Source of the DNA: an uncultured Alphaproteobacteria bacterium | GTDB lineage: Bacteria > Pseudomonadota > Alphaproteobacteria > CAAHEQ01 > UBA3637 | Length of the DNA stretch: 64,000 nucleotides | Assembly: GCA_934234055.1 (NCBI GenBank) | Contig: CAKQGY010000007.1 | Span: 1-64,000, forward strand | Reading direction: 5' to 3' | Position numbers and translations under genes: made by a program | The notes under the pieces: model-generated | What the model saw: the letters and a program-made list of their open reading frames with translations, nothing else | Databases searched by the model: none | What the model was told of the DNA's origin: nothing | Part shown: positions 41,128 through 50,143 of the stretch, piece by piece | How the letters are laid out: every line of letters starts with the position of its first letter | Numbering within the stretch: the first letter of the stretch is position 1

Positions 41128-43214
41128 TGTTGCGCCCCGAGATCCTCAATCCTTTATTTGCCACACTCACCGGTTTTCCGGGGGTCGGCCCCAAGTTGGG
41201 CAAGCTGGTTGCGGGATTGTGCGGACCGACGGCGAGTGATGTGCTGTGGCACCTGCCCTGCGGGGTCAATCATCGCCCCGTTATTCAAAATCTCTCCGAT
41301 ATCATCAGCGGGCACTTCGCCACCTTGCCGCTGCAAATTACGGATCACTTACCGCCCCCGAACCGCCGCGTGCCGTATCGGATTATCGGGCAGTTTGCGG
41401 ATCGCACGATTGAATTGGTCTTTTTCAATTATCACAAAAGTTATTTGCAGTCTGCTTTTCCCATCGGCCAAACGCGCTGGGTTTCCGGCCGCACAGAGTT
41501 TCAGGGGCAGAACTTCCGCATAGCTCATCCCGATTATGTCGCAACCACCCCCGACGACATACCGGTGTATGAGGTTATTTACCCCCAATCCCGCGGCGTG
41601 TCCAGCAAGCTCATCCGGCGGATTTTGGCGCATTTATGGCCCCGCCTGCCCCGGTTGCCCGAATGGCTGGATCCTGCCTATCAGGCCCAGCATCACCTGC
41701 CGTTTTGGCACGATGCATTACAGCAGGCCCACCACCCCCGATCGCCGACAGATTTACTGCCCACTCATCCCGCGCGCCTGCGCCTGGCGTATGATGAAGT
41801 ATTGGCCAACCAACTGGCTTTGATGCTGGTGCGTGCCAATCGCCAAAAAACCAACGGCCTGACAGTGCGGGGCACGGGCGACCTGATCACCCGCTTACAA
41901 CAGAATCTGCCTTTTACGCTCACCAACGCTCAGACCCGCGTATTGATAGAGATTCAGCGCGATCTGGAATCCCCGGTTCAGATGACCCGCCTGCTTCAAG
42001 GCGATGTCGGCAGCGGCAAAACGATCGTGGCCCTGCTGGCGATGCTCACATCGGCCGAGGCCGGGTTTCAGGCCGTTCTGATGGCTCCGACCGACATTTT
42101 GGCGCGTCAGCATTTTACCAAGATTCAAGCCCTTTGTGCGCCACTGGGCGTGCGGGTGGGCTTGCTCACTGCGCGTGAAAAAGGCAAAACCCGTGCCGCG
42201 ATTTTAGAGCAGTTATCCGCCGGTGCCATTCAGATTTTAATCGGCACGCATGCGTTGCTGACGGACACGGTAGCCTTTCACCGGTTGGGTCTTGTTGTTA
42301 TTGACGAGCAGCACAAATTCGGCGTGCATCAGCGTCTGGCTCTGGTCAAAAAGCAGCATGGTGTGAATCTTCTGGTGATGACGGCAACCCCTATTCCGCG
42401 CAGTTTGGCCCTGACGGTTTATGGCGATATGGACATTTCGCGCCTGGATGAAAAGCCCCACGGCCGCCAGCCCATAGAAACCCGCGTGATGCCGATTGAC
42501 AAGATTCCGGATCTGGTTGCCCGCCTTAAACAGAAAATTGCAACAAATTCGCCCCGCACCCAGGCTTATTGGATCTGCCCGTTGGTGGAAGAATCTCAAA
42601 CTTCCGACCTGACCGCGGTCAAGGCACGCTATACTGCTTTACGGCAAGTTTTCGGCGATCGTGTCGGCCTGGTTCACGGCCAGATGAAGGGCCCCGAAAA
42701 AGATGCCGTCATGGAGCAGTTTGCGGCCGGCGACCTGGACATTTTGGTAGCCACCACGGTAATCGAGGTCGGCGTTGATGTCAAATCCGCCACAATTATG
42801 ATCATCGAGCATGCCGAGCGTTTCGGCCTGGCGGGCCTGCACCAACTGCGTGGGCGCGTCGGCCGCGGCAGCGACAAGTCGCAGTGTATTTTGTTGCACG
42901 GCCGGCACCTGACCGACACCGCGCGCCAAAGACTGACCGTCATGCGTGAAACGGACGACGGTTTTGTTCTGGCCGAAGAGGATTTGAAGCTCCGGGGTGC
43001 CGGCGAAGTTTTGGGGGCGCGTCAATCCGGCCTGCCCGAGTTCAAGATGGCCGACCCCGCCGTTCAGGGCGACTTGCTTTTAACGGCGACTCAGGACGCT
43101 CGCACCATTTTATCTCTGGATCCGCATTTAACCGGTCCGCGCGGGCAAGCGTTGCGCCTCCTTCTTTATTTATTTCACAAAGAAACCGAACTTCAAACAT
43201 TGAAAGCAGGCTGA
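41127..43214 (+). CDS. recG: ATP-dependent DNA helicase RecG
   Basis: 695 aa. Wedge/OB domain (1-240), helicase lobe 1 with Walker A GDVGSGKTIVALL and DEQH box VVIDEQHKFG, motif III TATPIPRSLALT, lobe 2 with motif V/VI TTVIEVGVDVKSAT and QLRGRVGRGSDKSQC, and a C-terminal TRG segment (LRGAGEVLGARQSGLPEF). RecG reverses stalled forks and migrates Holliday junctions. The upstream exported-protein gene overlaps by 1 nt and an HNH gene follows 2 nt downstream. Confidence 0.96.
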   Translation: MLRPEILNPLFATLTGFPGVGPKLGKLVAGLCGPTASDVLWHLPCGVNHRPVIQNLSDIISGHFATLPLQITDHLPPPNRRVPYRIIGQFADRTIELVFFNYHKSYLQSAFPIGQTRWVSGRTEFQGQNFRIAHPDYVATTPDDIPVYEVIYPQSRGVSSKLIRRILAHLWPRLPRLPEWLDPAYQAQHHLPFWHDALQQAHHPRSPTDLLPTHPARLRLAYDEVLANQLALMLVRANRQKTNGLTVRGTGDLITRLQQNLPFTLTNAQTRVLIEIQRDLESPVQMTRLLQGDVGSGKTIVALLAMLTSAEAGFQAVLMAPTDILARQHFTKIQALCAPLGVRVGLLTAREKGKTRAAILEQLSAGAIQILIGTHALLTDTVAFHRLGLVVIDEQHKFGVHQRLALVKKQHGVNLLVMTATPIPRSLALTVYGDMDISRLDEKPHGRQPIETRVMPIDKIPDLVARLKQKIATNSPRTQAYWICPLVEESQTSDLTAVKARYTALRQVFGDRVGLVHGQMKGPEKDAVMEQFAAGDLDILVATTVIEVGVDVKSATIMIIEHAERFGLAGLHQLRGRVGRGSDKSQCILLHGRHLTDTARQRLTVMRETDDGFVLAEEDLKLRGAGEVLGARQSGLPEFKMADPAVQGDLLLTATQDARTILSLDPHLTGPRGQALRLLLYLFHKETELQTLKAG

Positions 43215-43216
43215 CT

Positions 43217-43675
43217 ATGACCATTCATTTTACACTTCAACCACCCGAAGTCACCAAGCAACTCCGCAAAGAGTTTGACCGGCGTCGTCTCAACCAGGTT
43301 TTTGTCCGTTGGCTGTATAAACAAGGCCTGATGGACAAATACGCCGATGTGTTTAATTTGGAGCGTGCGGCCAAGGGGCGGGTTCCGCACGGGTTTGATG
43401 TGCACCATATTCTGCCCTTGTCCGGCGGCGGAAAAAACAAATTCTCCAATTTCTGCCTGATAGAACGCTCTCTGCACAAGTTCATCAATAAAAAGTGTTT
43501 TGATCCGGCGCTCCGGAACATCAAGGTCGGCGAGTCCGTGGATATAGAGCTTCCCGATTTCGGGCCGATCGCACTGCGCAAAGATTACAACGGCTTTATT
43601 GACCGCAAACTCGCCCATGCCAAGGACCGCAGCCGTTTTTATGCCTATCTGCGTAAATGGTCCAACGAACGATAA
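43217..43675 (+). CDS. HNH endonuclease-like protein following recG
   Basis: 152 aa, basic. HNH signature: Asp61-x-His63-His64 in FDVHHILPLSGGGKN, then Asn78 and His87 (KFSNFCLIERSLHKFINKKC). Zn-binding cysteines outside the motif are not evident. HNH domains occur in restriction enzymes, homing nucleases, Cas9 and colicins. The remaining sequence gives no clue to specificity. It begins 2 nt after the recG stop and is thus likely in the same transcript, an unusual pairing. It could be a resident repair nuclease or a small acquired one. Confidence 0.8.
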   Translation: MTIHFTLQPPEVTKQLRKEFDRRRLNQVFVRWLYKQGLMDKYADVFNLERAAKGRVPHGFDVHHILPLSGGGKNKFSNFCLIERSLHKFINKKCFDPALRNIKVGESVDIELPDFGPIALRKDYNGFIDRKLAHAKDRSRFYAYLRKWSNER

Positions 43676-43700
43676 TTTTGGGGCCGACATTAAAAAAAGT

Positions 43701-43729
43701 TTTACTTCACCAAAAAAAAATGGTATACT
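43701..43729 (+). promoter_or_regulatory. Promoter of the Sel1-repeat gene
   Basis: TTTACT (43701-43706), 17-bp A-rich spacer, TATACT (43724-43729). Confidence 0.6.
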
Positions 43730-43760
43730 GCTCCTAATTGATTTTGAAAGCGAGGAAATA

Positions 43761-45155
43761 ATGTCTTTGAAACGAACAGCTTTATTATTGACTTTAACCT
43801 GTTTTGCATTCCCGGTTGCCGCCGGCCTGCCCGAGGCTGTCCAAGCCTTTAACACGGCCGACTATGCCAACGCGTATGCCGAGTTCACCGCTCTGGCCCA
43901 AGAGGGCAGCGCCACCGCCGCCTATTATCTGGGTCGTATGTATCAAGAAGGTTTGGGCGTCTCACAGGACACGGCTCAGGCTATTCATTATTTTGAGCAG
44001 GCCGATCGCGGCTACAACACCGACGCATCGGTACGCCTGGCACAAATGGCGATCAAGGGCGAGGGTCTGGCACAAAACACACCGCTGGGTATTGAATACC
44101 TCAAAAAGGCTGCCTATGCCGGCAGTGCCAACGCCCTTTACGAGCTTGGCCAATTATACGAACAAGGCACCGGCGTTGACAAAGATTACCGCTATGCTTA
44201 CGGTTTTTATTATATGGACGCGCTCAAAGGCGACAAACGCGGCCAATTAAAAGTTGCGCAGTATTCTTTGGCCGGTCGCGGAACACCTCAGGATTTTGAT
44301 GCTGCCATCAAATGGTATACGCGTTCGGCCAACCAAGGCTATATCCCCGCTCAACAGGAATGGGCGAATTTGCGTGCTTCCAACCAACGGTTGCTGGCGC
44401 CGCTGGATGCCTATTCATGGTATAGTATTTTGGCTGCCTATGATTCGGGCGATGTCGGTAAAGAGGCCGCAGGCCGCCGGGACGCGTTGGGTTCTCGTTT
44501 CCAAAGCGACATCATCACAGCCCAGCAGAGAAAGATTATGAACTGGCGCCCCACTTCTCCCGAAAACAGTGTTCCTTTGGCCGAGCGCCAAAAGGCTGTT
44601 ATGCCCACTATTCCGGGCTTTAATGACGAAAAGACCATTTCTTCCCGTCTGGAAGTCGGCAACTCCCTGCATTCGGATGCATCGTTTTACGGCCTGGATC
44701 AGGGCTTGGTTGAAAACACCGTCCAAACAAACAATCGCACCGCTTTGGAGGATCAGGTTTCCCAAATCGCTTCTGCCGGTCAAATTGGTGTTTACGGCTA
44801 TTACGGCGATGTATTGCGCAACCGCTTAAATGATTCCGCAGCCGCCAACGATTGGTATCGCCGGGGGGCTGAGGCCGGCGATGTCTATGCCCAATATCAA
44901 CTCGGCAAATCTTATTGCGAGGGTCGCGGGATTGACCCCGACATCGGCACCTGCTACGGATGGCTTTTAACGGCGGCCGACAACCCGCGCAAGCATTTTG
45001 CGCTCACGGTGCAAAACGCGCTGGACACGGTGCAAACCACAGCAACGGCCGAGGAACTGGACGCCGGCAAGAAACAAGCCGCTGAACGGCATCTCTCCAC
45101 TGATCAAAAAACAAACGAAGAGCCCCAAAAACGCGGTTTATTTAACCTGCTTTAA
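43761..45155 (+). CDS. Exported Sel1-repeat protein
   Basis: 464 aa from the ATG at 43761 (GAGGAAATA upstream); signal peptide cleaved after FPVAA. At least five Sel1-type repeats are visible, for example YYLGRMYQEGLGVSQDTAQA, then ALYELGQLYEQGTGVDKDY and AQYQLGKSYCEGRGIDPDIG. A middle region without repeats (about 225-350) separates them. Sel1 proteins are helical solenoids for protein binding, often in envelope assembly or host interaction. Strong promoter and terminator flank this single gene. Binding partner unknown. Confidence 0.88.
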   Translation: MSLKRTALLLTLTCFAFPVAAGLPEAVQAFNTADYANAYAEFTALAQEGSATAAYYLGRMYQEGLGVSQDTAQAIHYFEQADRGYNTDASVRLAQMAIKGEGLAQNTPLGIEYLKKAAYAGSANALYELGQLYEQGTGVDKDYRYAYGFYYMDALKGDKRGQLKVAQYSLAGRGTPQDFDAAIKWYTRSANQGYIPAQQEWANLRASNQRLLAPLDAYSWYSILAAYDSGDVGKEAAGRRDALGSRFQSDIITAQQRKIMNWRPTSPENSVPLAERQKAVMPTIPGFNDEKTISSRLEVGNSLHSDASFYGLDQGLVENTVQTNNRTALEDQVSQIASAGQIGVYGYYGDVLRNRLNDSAAANDWYRRGAEAGDVYAQYQLGKSYCEGRGIDPDIGTCYGWLLTAADNPRKHFALTVQNALDTVQTTATAEELDAGKKQAAERHLSTDQKTNEEPQKRGLFNLL

Positions 45156-45173
45156 GGGTTGCTTTACTTCCCA

Positions 45174-45201
45174 AATCCCTCCGTTCGGGGGGATTTTTTT
45201 T
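45174..45201 (+). terminator. Terminator of the Sel1-repeat gene
   Basis: 9-bp stem AATCCCTCC / GGGGGGATT, loop GTTC, followed by T7. Its 3' edge touches the sodB stop codon of the opposite strand. Confidence 0.85.
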
Positions 45202-45790
45202 ACACCATATTGCCCGCTGCGAACACCCAGTTCATTTTGTCCCACAACGCCGTAGCATAGTCCGCCCGCCGGTTTTGATAGTCCAGGTAATAGGCATGCT
45301 CCCACACATCGACGCACAACAGCGGCACCTGCCCCCCGTGCACCAGGGGTGTATCCGCATTGCTTGTTTGCACAATTTTCAGGGTTTGATCTTCCTGCAC
45401 CAACCACACCCACCCGCTGCCGAACACGCCCAGTGCCGCTTTGTGCCACACTTCGCGAAAGGCCGCCACCGACCCGAACGATTGCACAATCGCCCGGTGC
45501 AGTTTTTCAGGCATTTCCTGGGGCATCGGTGTCAGGCTTTGCCAATAGAAATCGTGGTTAAAGCACTGCGCCGCGTTATGGAACAGGTCCGTATAGACGC
45601 TATTCGCCGCGGCCGTCAAAATGATTTCCTTTAACGGTTTATCCGCCAGTGCTGTCCCCGCAATCAGGTTTTGCGTATTTTTGACATAGGTCGCATGGTG
45701 CTTGCCATAGTGCACGGCGACGGTTTCTTCGCTGATTGCCGGTGCCAAGGCATTCATCGCATACGGCAAGTTCGGTAAAGTCACATTCAT
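45200..45790 (-). CDS. sodB: Iron superoxide dismutase
   Basis: 196 aa from the second ATG (45790), 5 nt after AGGAGG. Metal ligands: His27 (VHYGKHH), His79 (CFNHDFYW), Asp161 and His165 (DVWEHAYYLDY). Gln75 in NAAQCFNH is the position that marks iron-type rather than manganese-type enzymes. It converts superoxide to H2O2 and O2, useful to an anaerobe exposed to air. The N-terminus has no signal peptide, so it is cytoplasmic. Convergent with the Sel1 gene. Confidence 0.95.
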   Translation of the reverse strand: MNVTLPNLPYAMNALAPAISEETVAVHYGKHHATYVKNTQNLIAGTALADKPLKEIILTAAANSVYTDLFHNAAQCFNHDFYWQSLTPMPQEMPEKLHRAIVQSFGSVAAFREVWHKAALGVFGSGWVWLVQEDQTLKIVQTSNADTPLVHGGQVPLLCVDVWEHAYYLDYQNRRADYATALWDKMNWVFAAGNMV

Positions 45791-45842
45791 CATTTCCTCC
45801 TTTTGTTTCTTTCAACATATAGGGATCTTTATTGAAAAAGTC

Positions 45843-45871
45843 TTGCATTTTGAAAAAAAATCGGTTATGAT
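45843..45871 (+). promoter_or_regulatory. Promoter of tRNA-Leu(GAG)
   Basis: TTGCAT (45843-45848), 17-bp spacer, TATGAT (45866-45871), 12 nt before the mature tRNA. Confidence 0.7.
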
Positions 45872-45883
45872 AGGCTTTACCGT

Positions 45884-45968
45884 GCGGTTATGGCGGAATT
45901 GGTAGACGCTCAAGCTTGAGGTGCTTGTGGGGCAACCCGTGGAAGTTCGAGTCTTCTTAACCGCACCA
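45884..45968 (+). tRNA. tRNA-Leu (anticodon GAG)
   Basis: An 85-nt class II tRNA with perfect acceptor GCGGTTA/TAACCGC, anticodon stem CAAGC/GCTTG with loop TTGAGGT, a long variable arm, discriminator A and encoded CCA. It reads CTC and CTT. Confidence 0.95.
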
Positions 45969-45995
45969 TTTTTCAACATTTTGTGATAAAAGTCC

Positions 45996-46024
45996 TTGCA
46001 CGCGCGTGTTTTTTGTTTTATACT
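45996..46024 (+). promoter_or_regulatory. Promoter of the Hpt-regulator-kinase operon
   Basis: TTGCAC (45996-46001), 17-bp spacer, TATACT (46019-46024), 24 nt before the Hpt gene. Confidence 0.7.
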
Positions 46025-46048
46025 GGCTCTATAACGAAAGGACACACG

Positions 46049-46510
46049 ATGCCAAAGCATACCGACATACCTTCATTTTTTGCAGCACACATTGCCGCCG
46101 ACAGTCAGTCCGAGAACAACATTCTGGTGCAAAAAGCCAAAATGGCCATCGCCGATCTGACCGAGGATTATATTGCCCAACTGGAACAAGATATTCGTGA
46201 TATGGATGATTTTTTGGCCCGTGCCGCCACCGCCGATGCCGAGACACGCTTTCGGCTAATTCGAACGGATTTCTTTAACAAGATGCACGATATGAAAGGC
46301 CAAGGCGCCACTTTCGGCTATCCGCTTTTAACCGATATCGGGACATACACCTGCGATTTTCTGCGGCACAAAGTCGGTATTTCCGATGCGGATCTGACGG
46401 TGCTTAAAACAATGCTTTCGGACACTAAAACCGTCCTTAAAAAGCAAATCACGCATGCCGACAGTCCGGCGGCCGCACCCATTTTGGCTCATATTCAGTT
46501 AAAGGACTAA
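46049..46510 (+). CDS. Histidine phosphotransfer (Hpt) domain protein
   Basis: 153 aa from the ATG at 46049 (GAAAGGA upstream). A four-helix Hpt-like core with FFNKMHDMKGQGATFGYPLL, where His80 is the probable phosphoacceptor (pattern His-x-x-Lys-Gly followed by Gly). A central region, QLEQDIRDMDDFLARA, forms the helix before it. Such proteins shuttle phosphate between receivers and kinases. It opens an operon with an OmpR-like regulator 6 nt downstream and an EnvZ-like kinase, so a phosphorelay is likely. Confidence 0.8.
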   Translation: MPKHTDIPSFFAAHIAADSQSENNILVQKAKMAIADLTEDYIAQLEQDIRDMDDFLARAATADAETRFRLIRTDFFNKMHDMKGQGATFGYPLLTDIGTYTCDFLRHKVGISDADLTVLKTMLSDTKTVLKKQITHADSPAAAPILAHIQLKD

Positions 46511-46516
46511 TCTGCT

Positions 46517-47191
46517 ATGCCCGCGCACATTTTGATTGTTGATGATGATAATCGCTTGCGGCGCCTGCTGCAACAATACCTCACCGACAACGGGTTTCAG
46601 GTTTCCCAGGCGCCCTCTGCGGATGAAGCTCTGCCGCTTATTCAGACGTTGCAGTTTGATTTGATTATTATGGATTCGATGATGCCCGGCACAAGCGGCC
46701 ACGATATGGTGCGGCGCCTGCGTCAGGACAAGAATCGCACCCCGATTTTGATGCTGACGGCTCTGGGCGATGTGGACAATCGTATTTCGGGATTGGAGGC
46801 CGGTGCTGACGATTACCTCGGCAAACCCTTTGAACCCAAAGAATTACTCTTGCGTATCAACAACATCTTAAAGCGTGTAGCCGACGCCCTACACCCGACC
46901 AGCGTTGCTTTCGGCGCCTGTATTTTTGAACCCAAGACCGGTTTTTTAACCCGCGACGGCCAGGCTGTCTCCCTCACCGGATCCGAGATTGAATTGCTGC
47001 GTATTTTAGCCGAGCGTGCCGGCACCGCCGTTGCGCGTGAGGAGTTAAAAGAGCTGATGGATACGGATAACGAGCGCACGATTGATGTGCAAATCACCCG
47101 CCTGCGCAAGAAAATTGAGACCGACGGCCTGCATCCGATCTGCATTCAAACCGTCCGCGGCCAAGGGTATATGCTGGTGGTTAAATCATGA
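46517..47191 (+). CDS. OmpR/PhoB-family response regulator
   Basis: 224 aa. Receiver with acidic pocket Asp9-Asp11, phosphoacceptor Asp53 (IIMDSMMPG), Thr in LMLTA and Lys in YLGKPFEP. The C-terminal winged helix (about 128-222) ends IQTVRGQGYMLVVKS, typical of OmpR proteins. It is coupled to the next kinase gene by a 4-nt overlap. Targets are not predictable. Confidence 0.93.
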   Translation: MPAHILIVDDDNRLRRLLQQYLTDNGFQVSQAPSADEALPLIQTLQFDLIIMDSMMPGTSGHDMVRRLRQDKNRTPILMLTALGDVDNRISGLEAGADDYLGKPFEPKELLLRINNILKRVADALHPTSVAFGACIFEPKTGFLTRDGQAVSLTGSEIELLRILAERAGTAVAREELKELMDTDNERTIDVQITRLRKKIETDGLHPICIQTVRGQGYMLVVKS

Positions 47192-48588
47192 AGTCTTTGA
47201 TTCTGTGGCTTGGGCGATGTTTGGCAGCGATCTGGGATTGGCTGCTTTACGGTCTGCGCGAGTTCAAGCGCACCATCACCCCGCACAGCCTGCTGACGCG
47301 TTTTCTTCTGATTATTTTAATGCCGCTGTTGATTTTGCAGGCGATTATCATGCTGGTCTTTTTCGATCGGCACTGGGACACGGTGGGTCGACGCCTGGCG
47401 CGCGATGTGGTTGGCGAGCTGGAACTCACCGCCGATATTTTGCAGAACCCGAACCTGCCCACAGACCAGGTGGACGCGCTGTTGGCCACGGTCAAAGAGA
47501 ACCTGGGTCTGGAAGTTTCCTTTATCCCCGGCGCGCATCTGGACACGCTTTCTTCACCCAAAAGCAATATGCCGATCAAGGCTCTTTTAGACGAGTTAAA
47601 CGCTCAAAATTATCCGTTCACCGTGCACACGGCACCGGACCAGCAAACCGAGTTATCTCTCCAACTGAAAAACGGCGTATTGCAAAGCACCCTCCCGCGC
47701 AAGCGTTTTTTCAGCAGCACTGTCTATGTCTTTTTGGCATGGTTATTCGGTTTTTCGGCGCTGTTGTTCGGCATTGCCTTTTTGTTTATGAAGAATCAGG
47801 TTCGATCCATTCAGCGTCTCTCCCGCGCAGCCGAGTTATTCGGACGCGGCCAATCCGTCGCCCGTTTCAAGCCCGAGGGCGCCACCGAGGTTCGCCAGGC
47901 CGGCCGTTCGTTTTTAGAAATGCGCAACCGCATTCAGCGTTATTTAACCGAGCGCACCGGTATGCTTTCGGGTGTATCGCATGATCTGCGCACACCTTTA
48001 ACGCGTATGAAGTTGCAGTTATCCATGGCGCCTCAAACCGACGCCGTGCGTGACCTGCTTTCCGATGTATCCGAGATGGAGCATATGCTCTCCGCCTATC
48101 TGTCTTTTGCCCGGGGCGAGGGGCGCGAGACCCCCGAAGAAACCGATCTCAACGCTCTCTTGGACAGCATTGTGGCCAAGCTCACCCGCGCCGGCCAGGA
48201 CATAGATTTTCATCAAGAGGCCTCCCTCACCTGCTTGTGCCGACCGACCGATTTATCGCGGGCGCTCACAAATCTGCTGACCAACGCCGGACGCTATGCC
48301 AAATCCGCGCGCCTGACGCTGGGACGCTCTCACCAATTCGCGCGGATTGTGCTGGATGACGACGGCCCCGGCATTCCGCAGGAAAAACGGGCTGATGTTT
48401 TCCGCGCCTTTTATCGGATGGAGTCATCGCGCAATCTTCACACCGGTGGCGTGGGCCTGGGCCTGACGATTGCGCGTGATATTATTCTCTCCCACGGGGG
48501 TGATATTGACCTAACGGACAGCCCGCTGGGGGGTCTGCGCGTCATTGTTTTACTGCCGCTGGACGCCCCGACACGACCACGCAACTGA
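47188..48588 (+). CDS. EnvZ-like sensor histidine kinase
   Basis: 466 aa. Two membrane segments (about 38-58 and 178-201) flank a periplasmic sensor of ~120 residues. A HAMP domain follows (203-255), then HisKA with His265 in GVSHDLRTPLTRMK and HATPase with DDGPGIPQEKR and GGVGLGLTIAR. This is the classical EnvZ layout, which phosphorylates OmpR-type regulators. No receiver domain is fused. The N-terminal cytoplasmic stretch before the first helix is longer than usual. Confidence 0.93.
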   Translation: MKSLILWLGRCLAAIWDWLLYGLREFKRTITPHSLLTRFLLIILMPLLILQAIIMLVFFDRHWDTVGRRLARDVVGELELTADILQNPNLPTDQVDALLATVKENLGLEVSFIPGAHLDTLSSPKSNMPIKALLDELNAQNYPFTVHTAPDQQTELSLQLKNGVLQSTLPRKRFFSSTVYVFLAWLFGFSALLFGIAFLFMKNQVRSIQRLSRAAELFGRGQSVARFKPEGATEVRQAGRSFLEMRNRIQRYLTERTGMLSGVSHDLRTPLTRMKLQLSMAPQTDAVRDLLSDVSEMEHMLSAYLSFARGEGRETPEETDLNALLDSIVAKLTRAGQDIDFHQEASLTCLCRPTDLSRALTNLLTNAGRYAKSARLTLGRSHQFARIVLDDDGPGIPQEKRADVFRAFYRMESSRNLHTGGVGLGLTIARDIILSHGGDIDLTDSPLGGLRVIVLLPLDAPTRPRN

Positions 48589-48627
48589 CTCATTTTACGC
48601 GATTTTTCAAAATTTTTACCGGCCGAT

Positions 48628-48656
48628 TTGCATTTTTTCCACTTTCGTGTTATAAT
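48628..48656 (+). promoter_or_regulatory. Strong sigma-70 promoter
   Basis: TTGCAT (48628-48633), 17-bp spacer, consensus -10 TATAAT (48651-48656). It drives the basic protein gene at 48683. Confidence 0.8.
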
Positions 48657-48682
48657 AGAGACAGAGCGAAAGGAGTCCGGCC

Positions 48683-49783
48683 ATGCAAATACAACTCAAT
48701 CTCAACGATGACATTCTGTTTGATTTAGAGCAAGTACGCCTGTTATCCCAGCGTCGTGTGGTATTAAACCGCGCGCAAAAGCAAGCCGTGCGCAGTCTCC
48801 CCTTGGCGCGTCGTGCGGCCGAGAAAGAGCGCCTGATTGCCGAGCGCACCGCGGCCAAAAAGGTCTACATTCGCCAATGGCTGGACAAGATTGAAGAAAA
48901 AGTGCGTTTGTCGGACTTGCCGGCGGATTTGGTCAATCGGATTTTAAGTATGACCACCGCGATCAAGAACCGAGGTATGACTTTTACTTACGACGCCGAA
49001 AAAGTCCTCACACAGTTAGAGGTTGATGTCCGTCAGGCCGAGCAAGCCAAACGCGAAGCCTCCGCGCCGCAAACAACACCTCAGGATATTATGGCGGCGG
49101 CTGCACCGGCGGTTTTGCTGGCTCCGTTTGTGCATGTCCGCTTTAACGCGCAGGAATACGACAAACGACTGGACACTTATGTCGCCGACAAAATCTTGCC
49201 GCAATTGGGCACCGGCACCGTCAAGCCTCTACCGCTGCGTAAACCCGATCCTGTCAAGCCGGGCAGCCTGTATAGTAAAAAGCATTATATGGCTCAGGCG
49301 AAAAAAGAGTCCGACCTGCACCAAGCCTTGATTAAACAGGTTCAAGAATCCGCACATGCGGCCGGCAAACCGGTTCCCGAAGCCTCGGCGATTTTAAACG
49401 ATTACAAGGCTTTGGCTCCCGTCCGGAAACGCTGGCTGGAACGCAAGATTTACAAGGACAACCCCAAGCTTAAAGAGCGTCATGATCAGATGGCCAAGAT
49501 TATCGCGGCGCGCGAAATTGCCAAGGGTGCCGCACGCCTGCGTCGCAAACATGCGCAAAAAGAGGCTCGTCGCGTCAATCACCTGCAACGGCAACTGCGG
49601 CTGGCTCAACAAAAGCGCCCCAACCGCACCGGTTTAAATAACAAACTGTCCCGCTTGTCGCACCGCCGCCCACGGCCGATCGACACCCTCGGTAAAGACC
49701 GCCCGCTTTCCCACACCCAAAAGACGAAAGCGTTGCCTCGGGACTTACTGGTGCGCCACACACGCGTCAAAACCGTCGCCTAA
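48683..49783 (+). CDS. Hypothetical highly basic, helical protein
   Basis: 366 aa, no signal peptide or membrane segment. Charged helices rich in Arg, Lys, Gln and Ala dominate. A short hydrophobic patch (residues ~137-152, AAAAPAVLLAPFVHVRF) interrupts them. The C-terminal third is strongly basic (KHAQKEARRVNHLQRQLRLA), suggesting nucleic-acid binding. No family is recognised. A consensus promoter and an AAAGGAG site 7 nt before the ATG indicate high expression. Single gene, not in an operon. Confidence 0.72.
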   Translation: MQIQLNLNDDILFDLEQVRLLSQRRVVLNRAQKQAVRSLPLARRAAEKERLIAERTAAKKVYIRQWLDKIEEKVRLSDLPADLVNRILSMTTAIKNRGMTFTYDAEKVLTQLEVDVRQAEQAKREASAPQTTPQDIMAAAAPAVLLAPFVHVRFNAQEYDKRLDTYVADKILPQLGTGTVKPLPLRKPDPVKPGSLYSKKHYMAQAKKESDLHQALIKQVQESAHAAGKPVPEASAILNDYKALAPVRKRWLERKIYKDNPKLKERHDQMAKIIAAREIAKGAARLRRKHAQKEARRVNHLQRQLRLAQQKRPNRTGLNNKLSRLSHRRPRPIDTLGKDRPLSHTQKTKALPRDLLVRHTRVKTVA

Positions 49784-49806
49784 CCCCAAGGCGTATCCCC
49801 CCCGTC

Positions 49807-49831
49807 GTCATTCTGAGGAGCGCAGCAATCC
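49807..49831. repeat. Dispersed repeat, copy B
   Basis: Begins GTCATTCTGAG and ends AATCC; shares both ends with the reverse complement of 2790-2824. Lies in a 214-bp gap between the basic protein gene and tRNA-Ala. Confidence 0.4.
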
Positions 49832-49946
49832 ACCAACCCGCAAGTCAATATATTACCCTCCCCCAGGGTGAGTCCCTCCCTAAAACGCCAACCGCGCCCT
49901 TGTCTCCCCCGCCACGCCAACCACTCACCCCATCCCTTTTCCCCAT

Positions 49947-49977
49947 AAAAAAACGCCGGCGGGTTTCCCCACAGGCG
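49947..49977 (-). terminator. Terminator of tRNA-Ala
   Basis: On the minus strand CGCC...GGCG encloses GGG-GAAA-CCC (a GNRA-type tetraloop) and is followed by seven T (49953-49947). Confidence 0.7.
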
Positions 49978-49997
49978 AATATGAACATCAAAAGTTT

Positions 49998-50073
<76 letters not shown>

Positions 50074-50086
50074 ACAGAGCCCTTTT

Positions 50087-50115
50087 CTTATACACTATTT
50101 TTTTGGGCTTGTCAA
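50087..50115 (-). promoter_or_regulatory. Promoter of tRNA-Ala, -35 overlapping the divergent promoter
   Basis: On the minus strand perfect TTGACA (50115-50110), 17-bp spacer, TATAAG (50092-50087). Confidence 0.8.
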
Positions 50116-50137
50116 GGGGCAATTTTTGTTTTATACT
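50109..50137 (+). promoter_or_regulatory. Promoter of a probably leaderless gene
   Basis: TTGTCA (50109-50114), 17-bp spacer, TATACT (50132-50137). The expected transcription start (7 nt after the -10) coincides with the ATG at 50144. Confidence 0.75.
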
Positions 50138-50143
50138 GCCTTT

